Below are positions 8,344 to 17,534 of a stretch of 64,000 bases of DNA, piece by piece. Made by a program: the position numbers and the translations under genes. How positions within the stretch are numbered: position 1 is the stretch's first letter; every line of letters starts with the position of its first letter. The stretch is from Methanothermobacter sp. (GTDB lineage: Archaea > Methanobacteriota > Methanobacteria > Methanobacteriales > DSM-23052): contig JASFYN010000001.1 in NCBI GenBank assembly GCA_030055615.1, positions 327,267 through 391,266 on the forward strand, in the 5' to 3' direction. The notes under the pieces were generated by a model, which was not told the origin of the DNA, did no database searches, and saw only the letters and a program-made list of their open reading frames with translations.

Positions 8344-11300
8344 GTGAACAAGATCAGAAAACAATTGATTTTATTGTCAGTTATGATCATTTTTGCATTG
8401 AGTTTATCTAGTACAGTGTCAGCGAATGACCTACAAATAGAACCTGAAAACCAAACAACTAATGGAATTGATCCTATTATCAAGGGGACAGTCATGGAAA
8501 ATAACACCCCAGCCGAAGGCGCTACAATAACAGTAAAAGATCCCACTACAAACATGACAATAATCACAGGAACCACCAATTCCACAGGAGAATACAAAAT
8601 AAATTTCATATCTAACCAGAACACCTTCAAGCTAGAAATTACTTACAAAAATTACAAACCATACACCACCATAGTGGAATGCAGTGGAACACCACCCACA
8701 GCAGAATTAAACCACACTTTCGTACCATCAAAAATGCTTAAACCAATTAAAATGCTAGTATTCGTCAGCGGATGCCCCACAGGAACCGTAGACCTAATGA
8801 TAAATGATGTGTACAAAAAACAACTATTACCCGAAGGCTACGACTTCGACCTTGAAATATCCAGCATGGAAACCATCAACATAAACTCAACAGAATGGCA
8901 AACACTCCTAGAAAAACTAAAAACCACAGACATATTCTTCTACCTCACAAGACCCAATTATCCACTAACAGGTATCACCTACGGGCCCAGTTACGATGTC
9001 GCTTCAGACTTTGAGACAATGGCCAAACAGATGAAACAAGGAAGCAAAATATTCCTATTAGGGGCTGTAAAACCATCATGCAATGTTACAGGTGTTGAAA
9101 TAGTGAACCTTCCGTTACAATATGGACAATTACTCAGTTTCCTTCTAAGTAAAGAAAACATCAAAAGAACCCTACTTGAAATATTAAGGGAAGCTAACGC
9201 CATATCTATCAGCCAAAATGAAACCAAACTACTACCACCACCAGGAGATTTCCTATACCATCCGGACTACCAAGGAATATTCCAAGAAAAAAATGATTAC
9301 ATAAGATGGTATAATGAAAGCGGCCACTTCAAAGAAGGCGCGCCCTGGATCGGAATTACAATATTCAATCGTCATTACATGTCTGGTAACTTGAAAATGT
9401 GGAATGAAATAATCAAAAAGCTAGAATCAAAAGGTTTCAATGTTATACCATATGTCATGGATCCTCCTGTCACTGGTGATACCACACAAGCTTCTAGAAA
9501 ATATTTCCTCTCAGAGCCGCGCATAGACCTACTGATAACATCCATACAATTCGGATATGGTGCAGACAATTATACAGTCTCCTTTTTCAAAGAATTGAAC
9601 GCACCTGTACTCAGCCCAACATATGTGTTCTTAATCGCAACACTGGACAAGTACTTGCAAGATAAAACAATCAGGGGTTTAAGCGGCCTTGAAATAGCAT
9701 TCCTAGCCATATACGAAGCCGGGGGTAGAATAGAACCAATACTTATAGGTGGAACCCAAATTTTAGGAAAAGACCCAGACACAAGCCTATCATTAAAAGA
9801 GTACTCCCCATACGAGCCAGGATTAAATCAACTAATCGACAGGGTATGCAAGTGGATAGAATTGAAATACAAACCCAACAACGAAAAAAGGGTCGCATTA
9901 ATATATTATGACAGCACACACGACGAGAAAATGCTCACAGGCTACGGTCTGAACGTACCGGCAAGTATCGCCAACGTACTCCAAGCACTACTAAAAGATG
10001 GATACAATCTAGGTAATCTAACAAAAGCTGATATCACAACTGAAAACATTCTTAGATTGATCAATGCACAAGGAAGAAACCTTATCAATTATACACAAGC
10101 CGACCTTCTAAACCTGATCCAAAAAGGCGTGCCAACAGTAACAAAAGAAGAATACCTCCAATGGTATTACAAGCTCCCAGAATCATTACGCAAACAAGTA
10201 GAAGCCACATGGGGCCCCCCACCAGGAAACATCATGGTCTACAAGGATAAAATAGTCCTCCCAGGCCTAATGCTTGGTAACATATTCCTTGGAGTGCAAC
10301 CAAGATGGGTATGGAATGGAACACTAGAAAACCTCTATAATAACACGTTACCGCCTACACATCAATACATAGCATTTTATCTCTGGCTTCAAAACAAATT
10401 CCAAGCAAACGCAATAGTTCATGTCGGAGGACAACACGGAACATTAGAACTATTACCCGGACACTTAAATGCAATGACAGCGGATGATTGGCCTAACACG
10501 CTAATCGGTAACATCCCAAATATACAACTTGTAAGAATGGATGATCCAGGACATGGGATCATAAATCCAGTGAAAAGAAGAGCATACGGGGTTGTTATAT
10601 CCCATTTAACACCCCCACTCGTAGAAGCTATAGGATATACTAAATACCGCGAATTAGACAACCTAATAAAACGTTACAATGACGCTAAATTAGCCGGTGA
10701 CAATGAAAGGATGGAACTGTTGAAATCCCAGACCCTGGCAGCGATTAAAAATGAAACAGGATTAGCTTCAAGACTAAAAATAACTGACGAAACAGACTTT
10801 GACACGGTAATCGCCCGACTCTCAGATTACATTGAATATATTGCCGAAACCTACACTACCAGTGGACTCCACACATTCGGGGCCTTACCAGATAATGAAA
10901 CCCTGGAAAAATTCATAGACACTATAGTATCATTCAATCCATCAAACAGGACAAGAGAACAAGTAAAGGACCTGTTAATCCAAAGCGTGGAAAATGAGAT
11001 CACAAACTTGTTAAGAGCCCTCAGGGGAGAATATATAGAACCTGTAGGTGTTAGCGATCCTGTATGTTCACTGGATGTTCTCCCAACAGGAAGAAACATG
11101 TATTCCCTTAATCCTTCAGGAATACCAGATATTGCTGCGATGCAAATGGGCAAAAAGGTCGTGGATAAAATACTGGAAATGTACAAGGAATCAAATGGAA
11201 AATATCCAGAGACCATTGCCATAGGCTGTGGAATTGACGTAATTTTAACAGGTGGCCAGAGTATAGCCGCGATTTTCAATTTAATCGGTGTCAGGCCAGT

Positions 11301-12582
11301 TTACGAGAGCGGGACATTGATTGGCACAGAGATAATACCATTGGAGGAACTTGGAAGGCCCAGGATTGATGTGATGATAGTCGATCCTCATAACATTCGA
11401 AGCATTTGTCCAAATACTTTCAAGATCCTTGACAATGCCATAAGACAAGTAGCATTGCTCAACGAATCCACAAATATGAATTATGTAAGAAAGCACTACC
11501 TTGCTATGCTCCCAGAGATTACAAGAGAATTAGTGGCACAAGGATTAAACCAAAAAGAAGCTTATGAAAGGGCCGAGAAACTTGCCAGGGCAAGGATATT
11601 TGGCCTTGCACCAGGTTCCGATCCTCATGGTGTGAGCGTAGATCGTATGTTATGGATAAGAACAGATTGGACAGAAAAAGAACTCAGTGAAACATACTTG
11701 AATTACTATTCATATGTATACACTAATGACATTTCAGGAATTTCAGCGCGAAAGTTACTTGAGAAGGTGCTGGGGACGGTTGACACTAGCATGATCATTT
11801 CAACACCTTACAGGACTACAGAAACGGGCGCATGCCTATATAACATAATGTCAAATATAATATTCGCGACAAAACAAGTTACAGGCAAGGATATAACAGG
11901 TTACGTGGTTAAGACCAATTACAAGGAACCTAGGATACTAACTTTACAAGAAAACATCTATGATGAAATAAGTTCCACATTACTCAACAGAGAATGGATA
12001 CAAAGAATGCTAGGAGAAGGGTATTCAGGTCAGGCGACTATTGCACTTCAGATAAGGAGTTTGTTTGTGAACAATGTATTTGCAAAGGTCACAAGCCCGG
12101 TGGTTTGGCGTCAAATTGCGAATGTGTACCTTGATCCGCAAGTTTTCGGCCAATTTGGCAGAGAACAGCAACAGATAATCGCTGGCCTATTTTATCAAGC
12201 GCATAATCGTGGTATGGTACAGTTTAGTGCTGGTGAACTCAAAACTTTGGAAAATGTCCTTGGTATAATCGGCGCTCCTACGCCTTCAATTCCAGGAGTT
12301 CCAACAACAAGTCCAGGAGATTCTGGCAATCAACCGGGGGTATCTCCTGGTTTTAGGGGTGTTGCACAAAATATAGGATCTTCAGGTTCAATGGGTGTAG
12401 GGATGGTTACAGGATCGGCTTCACAAGGTCCTGGTGCCTCTGGGGCCAAGTCCTATGAGGTGAGTAAAGTTAGTGGAGCTAGTGTAAACAGGGGATTACC
12501 AGTGTATGCTATGGCTGGTATTATTGTCCTTGTTGTGCTTGTTGGCGCTGGATACTTCTTGGCTAGTCGTGGGAAAATTTAA
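8344..12582 (+). CDS. Exported, membrane-anchored CobN/BchH-like cobaltochelatase homologue
   Basis: A 1412-residue giant. A signal peptide (about residues 4-27) is followed by a carboxypeptidase-regulatory-like beta domain (about 42-115, IKGTVMENNTPAEGATITV). A full CobN/magnesium-chelatase H region (about 130-1270) includes HVGGQHGTLELLPGHLNAM and RRAYGVVISHLTPPL. A Gly/Ser/Pro-rich linker and a C-terminal helix (about 1386-1407) with basic SRGKI end complete it. Cytoplasmic CobN inserts cobalt into hydrogenobyrinate diamide; this form should lie outside the membrane, so its substrate may be an external tetrapyrrole or a metal. No partner ATPase (CobS/T or ChlD/I type) is nearby. The GTG start lies inside GGGAGGTGA; an ATC at 8353, 5 bases after that site, gives a neater signal peptide. 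Confidence 0.8.
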   Translation: MNKIRKQLILLSVMIIFALSLSSTVSANDLQIEPENQTTNGIDPIIKGTVMENNTPAEGATITVKDPTTNMTIITGTTNSTGEYKINFISNQNTFKLEITYKNYKPYTTIVECSGTPPTAELNHTFVPSKMLKPIKMLVFVSGCPTGTVDLMINDVYKKQLLPEGYDFDLEISSMETININSTEWQTLLEKLKTTDIFFYLTRPNYPLTGITYGPSYDVASDFETMAKQMKQGSKIFLLGAVKPSCNVTGVEIVNLPLQYGQLLSFLLSKENIKRTLLEILREANAISISQNETKLLPPPGDFLYHPDYQGIFQEKNDYIRWYNESGHFKEGAPWIGITIFNRHYMSGNLKMWNEIIKKLESKGFNVIPYVMDPPVTGDTTQASRKYFLSEPRIDLLITSIQFGYGADNYTVSFFKELNAPVLSPTYVFLIATLDKYLQDKTIRGLSGLEIAFLAIYEAGGRIEPILIGGTQILGKDPDTSLSLKEYSPYEPGLNQLIDRVCKWIELKYKPNNEKRVALIYYDSTHDEKMLTGYGLNVPASIANVLQALLKDGYNLGNLTKADITTENILRLINAQGRNLINYTQADLLNLIQKGVPTVTKEEYLQWYYKLPESLRKQVEATWGPPPGNIMVYKDKIVLPGLMLGNIFLGVQPRWVWNGTLENLYNNTLPPTHQYIAFYLWLQNKFQANAIVHVGGQHGTLELLPGHLNAMTADDWPNTLIGNIPNIQLVRMDDPGHGIINPVKRRAYGVVISHLTPPLVEAIGYTKYRELDNLIKRYNDAKLAGDNERMELLKSQTLAAIKNETGLASRLKITDETDFDTVIARLSDYIEYIAETYTTSGLHTFGALPDNETLEKFIDTIVSFNPSNRTREQVKDLLIQSVENEITNLLRALRGEYIEPVGVSDPVCSLDVLPTGRNMYSLNPSGIPDIAAMQMGKKVVDKILEMYKESNGKYPETIAIGCGIDVILTGGQSIAAIFNLIGVRPVYESGTLIGTEIIPLEELGRPRIDVMIVDPHNIRSICPNTFKILDNAIRQVALLNESTNMNYVRKHYLAMLPEITRELVAQGLNQKEAYERAEKLARARIFGLAPGSDPHGVSVDRMLWIRTDWTEKELSETYLNYYSYVYTNDISGISARKLLEKVLGTVDTSMIISTPYRTTETGACLYNIMSNIIFATKQVTGKDITGYVVKTNYKEPRILTLQENIYDEISSTLLNREWIQRMLGEGYSGQATIALQIRSLFVNNVFAKVTSPVVWRQIANVYLDPQVFGQFGREQQQIIAGLFYQAHNRGMVQFSAGELKTLENVLGIIGAPTPSIPGVPTTSPGDSGNQPGVSPGFRGVAQNIGSSGSMGVGMVTGSASQGPGASGAKSYEVSKVSGASVNRGLPVYAMAGIIVLVVLVGAGYFLASRGKI

Positions 12583-12584
12583 CA

Positions 12585-12603
12585 TTTCTTTTTTTATTTT
12601 TTT
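12585..12603 (+). terminator. T-rich terminator after the CobN-like gene
   Basis: Two long T-runs separated by single A and C begin three bases after the stop codon. This matches archaeal intrinsic termination signals. Confidence 0.55.
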
Positions 12604-12755
12604 GCGTGCTTATTAGCTTGGTATCTTGTTGTATCAACTTTTGTATTACTAATTTTTGATTTTATAATATTTTATTGTGATCATAGTCACAAAAGATTGT
12701 ATACATTTGTGCATTCAAAGTACCAAGTAGAAAAAGATAATAGGAGGGTCATTAA

Positions 12756-13280
12756 ATGCGAACTCTCCACACCCTCACACCAAAAATTATAACACCACTC
12801 TTAATATTGTTACTATTAAATCCTGTTTATCCCGCATCATCAGCTACTCAGGATGTTACAGTCACTGTAACAGAAACCATCCAAATAAAAACAATATGGA
12901 ACGGGAAAGAAACAACTAACCCCTTCACATTTAATGTCTACATAGGATCATGGGGTGAATATTACTGGCCAGGAGAACAAGGCGGACTCCAAATTAAAAG
13001 CTTATCAAATATCCCCATAGATTTATATGTAAAGGCTGAAGGGGATTTACAAGGCCCAATAGGGATCATACCAATAGAAAACCTTAAATACGCCGACTAC
13101 GGGGCATGCGTGCCAAAAACATCCTTCAAAAAAGATTATGTTCTCGTGAAAGAGCACTGGAAAGTTGAAAATCTAGAGGAAGCCATCATACCAGTAGACC
13201 TTTACCTCAACATACCACCAGGCACCCCACCTGGCATCTACTCAGTCAAAATATATCATATAGCAGTAAAATCACAATAA
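12756..13280 (+). CDS. Small exported protein of unknown function
   Basis: A 174-residue protein with a clear signal peptide (basic start, Leu-rich core, cleavage near ASSA at residues 27-30). The mature part is beta-rich: a Thr/Val-rich strand pair, then WNGKETTNPFTFNVYIGSWG, and a C-terminal PPGTPPGIYSVKIYHIAV strand typical of immunoglobulin-like folds. There is no membrane anchor or Cys pair, so it is probably secreted or wall-associated. GGAGGG lies 8 bases before the ATG. It sits between two surface-protein genes and may act with them. Family not recognised. Confidence 0.65.
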   Translation: MRTLHTLTPKIITPLLILLLLNPVYPASSATQDVTVTVTETIQIKTIWNGKETTNPFTFNVYIGSWGEYYWPGEQGGLQIKSLSNIPIDLYVKAEGDLQGPIGIIPIENLKYADYGACVPKTSFKKDYVLVKEHWKVENLEEAIIPVDLYLNIPPGTPPGIYSVKIYHIAVKSQ

Positions 13281-13671
13281 TAAGCTGATTTTCACCCAAA
13301 TAAACCAATTTTTTGGGTTGGGCATATTCACGCCCATAAGAGAAGACTAAGAATGGGATTATCCCCACATGTTAACGATTAATCAATGATTACCTTTAAA
13401 CCCATTTCTCCTTTCAAAATCCCCCCAAAACAACCTTTAACAATTGAACTTTCCAGTCCATATCGTGAACTAAACTTATACCAATATAAACCTTTAAACA
13501 TCTTTCTTTAGGATCCCTTACAACACATAAACAATTTTTAAAAGGATATAATCTTAACCTAATATCCTGCTAATATATTGTAGTCCCCTAATTGGATTAT
13601 TGCACTCCAATATCTTAAACTTTTACGAAAACTTAAATATTAAATACTATAATACCTAATCACTGTAAAAA
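13281..13671. other. 391-base intergenic region before the DUF11 gene
   Basis: No credible gene on either strand. It holds an imperfect AACCAA/TTGGGTT stem near 13303-13319, a GGGC...GCCC pair near 13320-13336, three copies of an ACCTTTAA(A)C word at about 13391, 13433 and 13489, and an inverted repeat at 13591-13611. AT-rich TATA-like sequence lies near 13630-13650. It is probably the control region of the surface-protein gene. Confidence 0.4.
13591..13611. repeat. ATTGGA/TCCAAT inverted repeat
   Basis: Six-base perfect arms (13591-13596 and 13606-13611) flank 9 bases, about 80 bases before the DUF11 coding start and just upstream of its likely promoter. Possible operator. Confidence 0.3.
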
Positions 13672-14451
13672 ATGGGGGGTGAAAAAATAACTAGAAAACT
13701 AGCCCTCACAACCTCGGTATTACTGTTTTTTTCAGTTATTGCAACAGCTGCCGCGGCAGATGAAACACCTAATACTTTCATCAAGGGGACAGTAACTTAC
13801 TGTAACAGTACAGAACCTTTCCAGGGAGCTATAATAGACGTGAAATCTCCCACAGGATCGAGTATAGCATCAAACATAACAGGCAAAAATGGTGAATATA
13901 ACATTTCATTTTATTCAGAAGAGAATACCCTAATAATTTCTGCAATAGCACCAGGGCATATAATACCAACACAAACCATAAACTTAAATGAAACCCGATC
14001 TGCACAAGTAAACTTCCAGCTCGGAACACTCACACTAAAAAAAGGGTCCTGGGACACGATAGGCCTCGATCACAATAATGTAAACGCAGGCCCAAACCAG
14101 TACCTTGTACAAGTACGCGTTACCAATAATGCGCTCACAACAGCAACTAATGTAACAGCCAATTTCACATGGACAACAGACAACCACTACATAAACCTTG
14201 CACCAGGCGAAACCACAACAAAATATCTTGGAAACATACCACCAGGCGCAACTGTAGACGCATTCTACCTAATAGAAATAAAAAGAACAAGCGCCGCATA
14301 CCTAACTTCGAAGAATTACACCGTAACAGTCGCAGGTACAAATACAGGAACTCCAGACACGATAACAGGCACATTATATGTGGAAAAATTCGTATCACAA
14401 AGGCGTAATAATATAATCAGCATAACAGCCAGCAATAACACCCCACACTAG
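13672..14451 (+). CDS. N-terminal fragment of a DUF11 surface protein (frameshifted)
   Basis: A 259-residue fragment with a signal peptide (about residues 6-28), a carboxypeptidase-regulatory-like domain (about 36-110, FIKGTVTYCNSTEPFQGAII) and a beta-sandwich domain (about 125-235). The frame then ends at TAG (14449-14451) just as a new domain begins (ISITASNNTP). The next frame resumes with TLGDIIAV, which continues the sentence naturally, so a base is missing from the CCCC run at 14441-14444. The ATG at 13672 lies within GGGGGGTGA. An ATA at 13687, 4 bases after GGTGA, would give a tidier signal peptide. The N-terminal layout matches the CobN-like protein. Confidence 0.7.
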   Translation: MGGEKITRKLALTTSVLLFFSVIATAAAADETPNTFIKGTVTYCNSTEPFQGAIIDVKSPTGSSIASNITGKNGEYNISFYSEENTLIISAIAPGHIIPTQTINLNETRSAQVNFQLGTLTLKKGSWDTIGLDHNNVNAGPNQYLVQVRVTNNALTTATNVTANFTWTTDNHYINLAPGETTTKYLGNIPPGATVDAFYLIEIKRTSAAYLTSKNYTVTVAGTNTGTPDTITGTLYVEKFVSQRRNNIISITASNNTPH

Positions 14452-14471
14452 GAGACATAATAGCCGTAACA

Positions 14472-17399
14472 ATGGTATCAACTACAGCATCAACCTACGA
14501 CATTGTCAACCTACCACTCGCCTATAATCCAACAATACTCCAACCCTTAAATGTTACAACAACCTATGGGACAAACACAAACAACAACATACGCTTGGAC
14601 AATCCAGGGACAACAAACTTCGTCTCAGTATGGTACTTCAAAGTTATAGGAACAGGAACAACACACGTATATGGTACTATAACAGACCAAAGTGGTTCAA
14701 GCTTCCATTACAACGACGATTACGGTAAAAACATAACAATAACAGCACAAAAACTTGCAGACCTCGACATAATAAAAGTTGTAAACAATACAACACCTAA
14801 CCTCAACGAGCTAGTAAACTTCACCATAACAATAATTAACTACGGACCAGACAATGCAACAGGAGTCATCGTAGAAGATCTACTACCAAATGGATTACTT
14901 TTCCAGAGCGCAACAACATCCAAGGGAGTCTACAATCCAACCAGCGGTATTTGGAATGTAGGCACACTCAACTACCTTGAAACAGCAACACTAAACATCA
15001 TAGCACGCATCACCCAAGCAGGGATTATAATTAACAGAGCAAATATTACAAGCGACATCACAGACCCCAACCTCTTAAATAACAACGCAACAGCACCCCT
15101 AAATTCCCCACCAGCATCAGATTTGAGCATCGCAAAAACAGTGGACAAAGAAGAACCATACATTGGAGAAAACATACTCTACACAATAACAGTCTACAAT
15201 GCAGGCCCAGAAAACGCACCCACCGTAGTAGTTGAAGACCTATTACCACCTGGCCTGATACTCCAATTGGCAACACCATCCAAGGGAGTCTACAATCCAA
15301 ACAGCGGTATTTGGAATGTAGGCACACTCAACTACCTTGAAACAGCAACAATGACCATATTAGCAAAGGTAAATACAACAGGCCTCATAACCAACAAGGC
15401 AAATATAACATCAACCAATTATGATCCAAGCCCAGAAAACAATAATGCAACAATAGAAATTAATGCAAAACCCGTAGCAGACCTCCGAATAGTCAAAACA
15501 GTTACCAACTCCACTCCAAACCTTGGAGATACCGTAACATTCATAATTGCAGTCACAAATCTCGGCCCGAGCAATGCAACAGGAGTCACAGTCACTGACA
15601 TCCTCTCAGAAGGCCTCATATATCAAAGTCACCTTGCCTCACAAGGCACCTATGATAATTCAACCGGCATTTGGACTATAGGAACCCTCAACTACCCCGA
15701 GACAGCCTACCTAAATATCACAGTATTGGTTGACAAAGTAGGAGCCTCAAATAACACAGTATTCGTCCAAGGGAATGAATTCGACCCGGACATGACGAAC
15801 AATCGTGCATTAGCAGGATTAAACGCTCCAAAGGCATCAGATCTCAGAATCACTAAAACAGCAATTCCCGCAATAATCTACAATGGTTTAACATCCACAT
15901 ACAAAATAACAGTCTACAATGCAGGCCCAGATGATAACACAGGAGTTGTGGTCACAGACTTAATGCCAACTGGCCTCCAATTTTTAAGCTACACAGCATC
16001 TCATGGAACCTATGATAACAACACTAATACATGGAACATAGGTGACCTACAAAAATTCGAAACAGCAACATTAGATATCCTTGTAAGAGCAACCACTTCG
16101 GGCACGTTCTTCAACAGAGCCTTTGTTACGGGAGATGCACATGATCCATTTATAGGAGACAATAACGCAACCTTCACACTAATGACATTACCAGTAACAG
16201 ACATAAAAATTGAAAAAACAGCCAACGCAACAAAAGTAAACTACAATGATACAGTCAAATTCACAGTAACAGTCACAAACCTAGGACCAGACAATTCCAC
16301 TGGAGTCACACTTGTTGACCTATTACCAGCAGGCCTTGAATTAATATCAGCAACAACATCTCTTGGAATCTACACACCAATAAACGGTGCTGAATGGATA
16401 ATCGAAAGCTTACCCAAGGATGAAAGTGCAACCCTAGAGATCATAGCAAGAGTCACAATATCTAACACAACGATAACCAACCTAGCCAGTGTAACAAAAA
16501 CCAACGAATTTGATAATGACACAGAAAACAATTACGCCAATGTAACTATAGAGGTGTCACCTGCAGCAGACCTTGCGATAAGTAAGTCTGCCAACCAAAC
16601 AAGCGTAAATTACCTTGAAGCTGTTAAATTCACTATAACGGTTCAGAACCTTGGACCTGACACAGCAGAAAATGCAAGGGTAACTGATATTCTCCCAGCT
16701 AGTCTGGAGCTTGTGAGTGCAACACTTTCACAAGGAACATACACGAGTGGTGTCTGGACCATCGGAGATCTTGCAAATGGTGCCACCGCAACCCTTGAGA
16801 TCATAGCAAGGGCTGTAGCATCCAACATAAACATTGATAATGTTGCCAATGTTTCAAGCAACATATACGATCCAAACATGGCCAATAACAGGGCAAATGT
16901 CACCATTTCCGTGCCAACTGCAGCAGACCTTGCGATTAGCAAAGTTGCAGATGTAATAAAAGTGAGATATGGGGACATTGTTAGGTTCATTTTAACTGTC
17001 ATAAACCTTGGACCGGATACTGCAGTAAATGTTAGGGTCATGGATCGGCTGCCAGCAGGCTTACAATTTGTGAGTGCAAGCAGTCCAGATTACGATCCAA
17101 GGTCTGGGGTTTGGACTATTGGAAACTTAGCAAGAGGTGCGATTGCAACACTTAATATCGTGGCGAGAGTCGTGACATCCAACAGAAACATCACAAACAT
17201 GGCCATAGTAACAAGTGACACATATGATCCCAATCCAGACAATAACAAAGCCTTTGTAACCATAGAAGCGGCTAAAAGATTGATAAAACCGTCAAAACCG
17301 TGGGAAATCCCAATGCAGCCAACAGGAGCCTCATTACTATTAATGGTATTCGCAGTACTTTCAATTATCGCTGGATTCGCGGTTTCAAGAAAAGTATAA
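14472..17399 (+). CDS. Main part of a DUF11-repeat, membrane-anchored surface protein
   Basis: Residues 1-90 look like a cohesin-type beta-sandwich (YNPTILQPLNV). Seven DUF11-type repeats of about 118 residues follow (about 96-925), each opening with an ADLxIxKxV motif and containing GPDNxTGVxVxDLLPxGL. A Pro/Lys-rich stretch, IPMQPTGA, a hydrophobic helix and basic RKV end the protein. The tail resembles a sortase or anchoring signal. The frame is open from 14439, upstream of the ATG at 14472. Together with the preceding fragment it would encode one protein of about 1240 residues. It is likely a wall-spanning adhesin-like stalk. Confidence 0.8.
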   Translation: MVSTTASTYDIVNLPLAYNPTILQPLNVTTTYGTNTNNNIRLDNPGTTNFVSVWYFKVIGTGTTHVYGTITDQSGSSFHYNDDYGKNITITAQKLADLDIIKVVNNTTPNLNELVNFTITIINYGPDNATGVIVEDLLPNGLLFQSATTSKGVYNPTSGIWNVGTLNYLETATLNIIARITQAGIIINRANITSDITDPNLLNNNATAPLNSPPASDLSIAKTVDKEEPYIGENILYTITVYNAGPENAPTVVVEDLLPPGLILQLATPSKGVYNPNSGIWNVGTLNYLETATMTILAKVNTTGLITNKANITSTNYDPSPENNNATIEINAKPVADLRIVKTVTNSTPNLGDTVTFIIAVTNLGPSNATGVTVTDILSEGLIYQSHLASQGTYDNSTGIWTIGTLNYPETAYLNITVLVDKVGASNNTVFVQGNEFDPDMTNNRALAGLNAPKASDLRITKTAIPAIIYNGLTSTYKITVYNAGPDDNTGVVVTDLMPTGLQFLSYTASHGTYDNNTNTWNIGDLQKFETATLDILVRATTSGTFFNRAFVTGDAHDPFIGDNNATFTLMTLPVTDIKIEKTANATKVNYNDTVKFTVTVTNLGPDNSTGVTLVDLLPAGLELISATTSLGIYTPINGAEWIIESLPKDESATLEIIARVTISNTTITNLASVTKTNEFDNDTENNYANVTIEVSPAADLAISKSANQTSVNYLEAVKFTITVQNLGPDTAENARVTDILPASLELVSATLSQGTYTSGVWTIGDLANGATATLEIIARAVASNINIDNVANVSSNIYDPNMANNRANVTISVPTAADLAISKVADVIKVRYGDIVRFILTVINLGPDTAVNVRVMDRLPAGLQFVSASSPDYDPRSGVWTIGNLARGAIATLNIVARVVTSNRNITNMAIVTSDTYDPNPDNNKAFVTIEAAKRLIKPSKPWEIPMQPTGASLLLMVFAVLSIIAGFAVSRKV
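14757..17270 (+). repeat. Seven tandem DUF11 coding repeats
   Basis: Repeat period is about 350-360 bases. Repeats 1 and 2 share a 73-base stretch (14918-14990 and 15278-15350) that is identical except for one base, exactly 360 bases apart. Later repeats differ much more. This points to recent duplication or gene conversion between neighbours. Confidence 0.8.
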
Positions 17400-17410
17400 T
17401 ATAACTTCCC

Positions 17411-17424
17411 CTTTTTCTTTTTTT
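17411..17424 (+). terminator. T-rich terminator after the DUF11 gene
   Basis: A nearly unbroken T-run 12 bases after the stop codon, in the sense of the preceding gene. Confidence 0.5.
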
Positions 17425-17534
17425 GTGGATGCCGTGGTAAATTTTATTAGAGTTTGCTATTGCACATTTATCCATCAAATATATATGCTTTTTATGTGAA
17501 ATAATGATTTTAACTGGATTATCCCGGTGATGTT

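Noticed and set aside
13391-13498. Three ACCTTTAA(A)C words as a regulatory array
   Set aside because: They are AT-rich, unevenly spaced and similar words occur near several promoters; too weak to claim.
14757-17270. CRISPR-like array in the repetitive region
   Set aside because: The repeat unit is about 350-360 bases and codes for DUF11 domains; there are no short direct repeats with unique spacers. No CRISPR or cas gene was seen anywhere.
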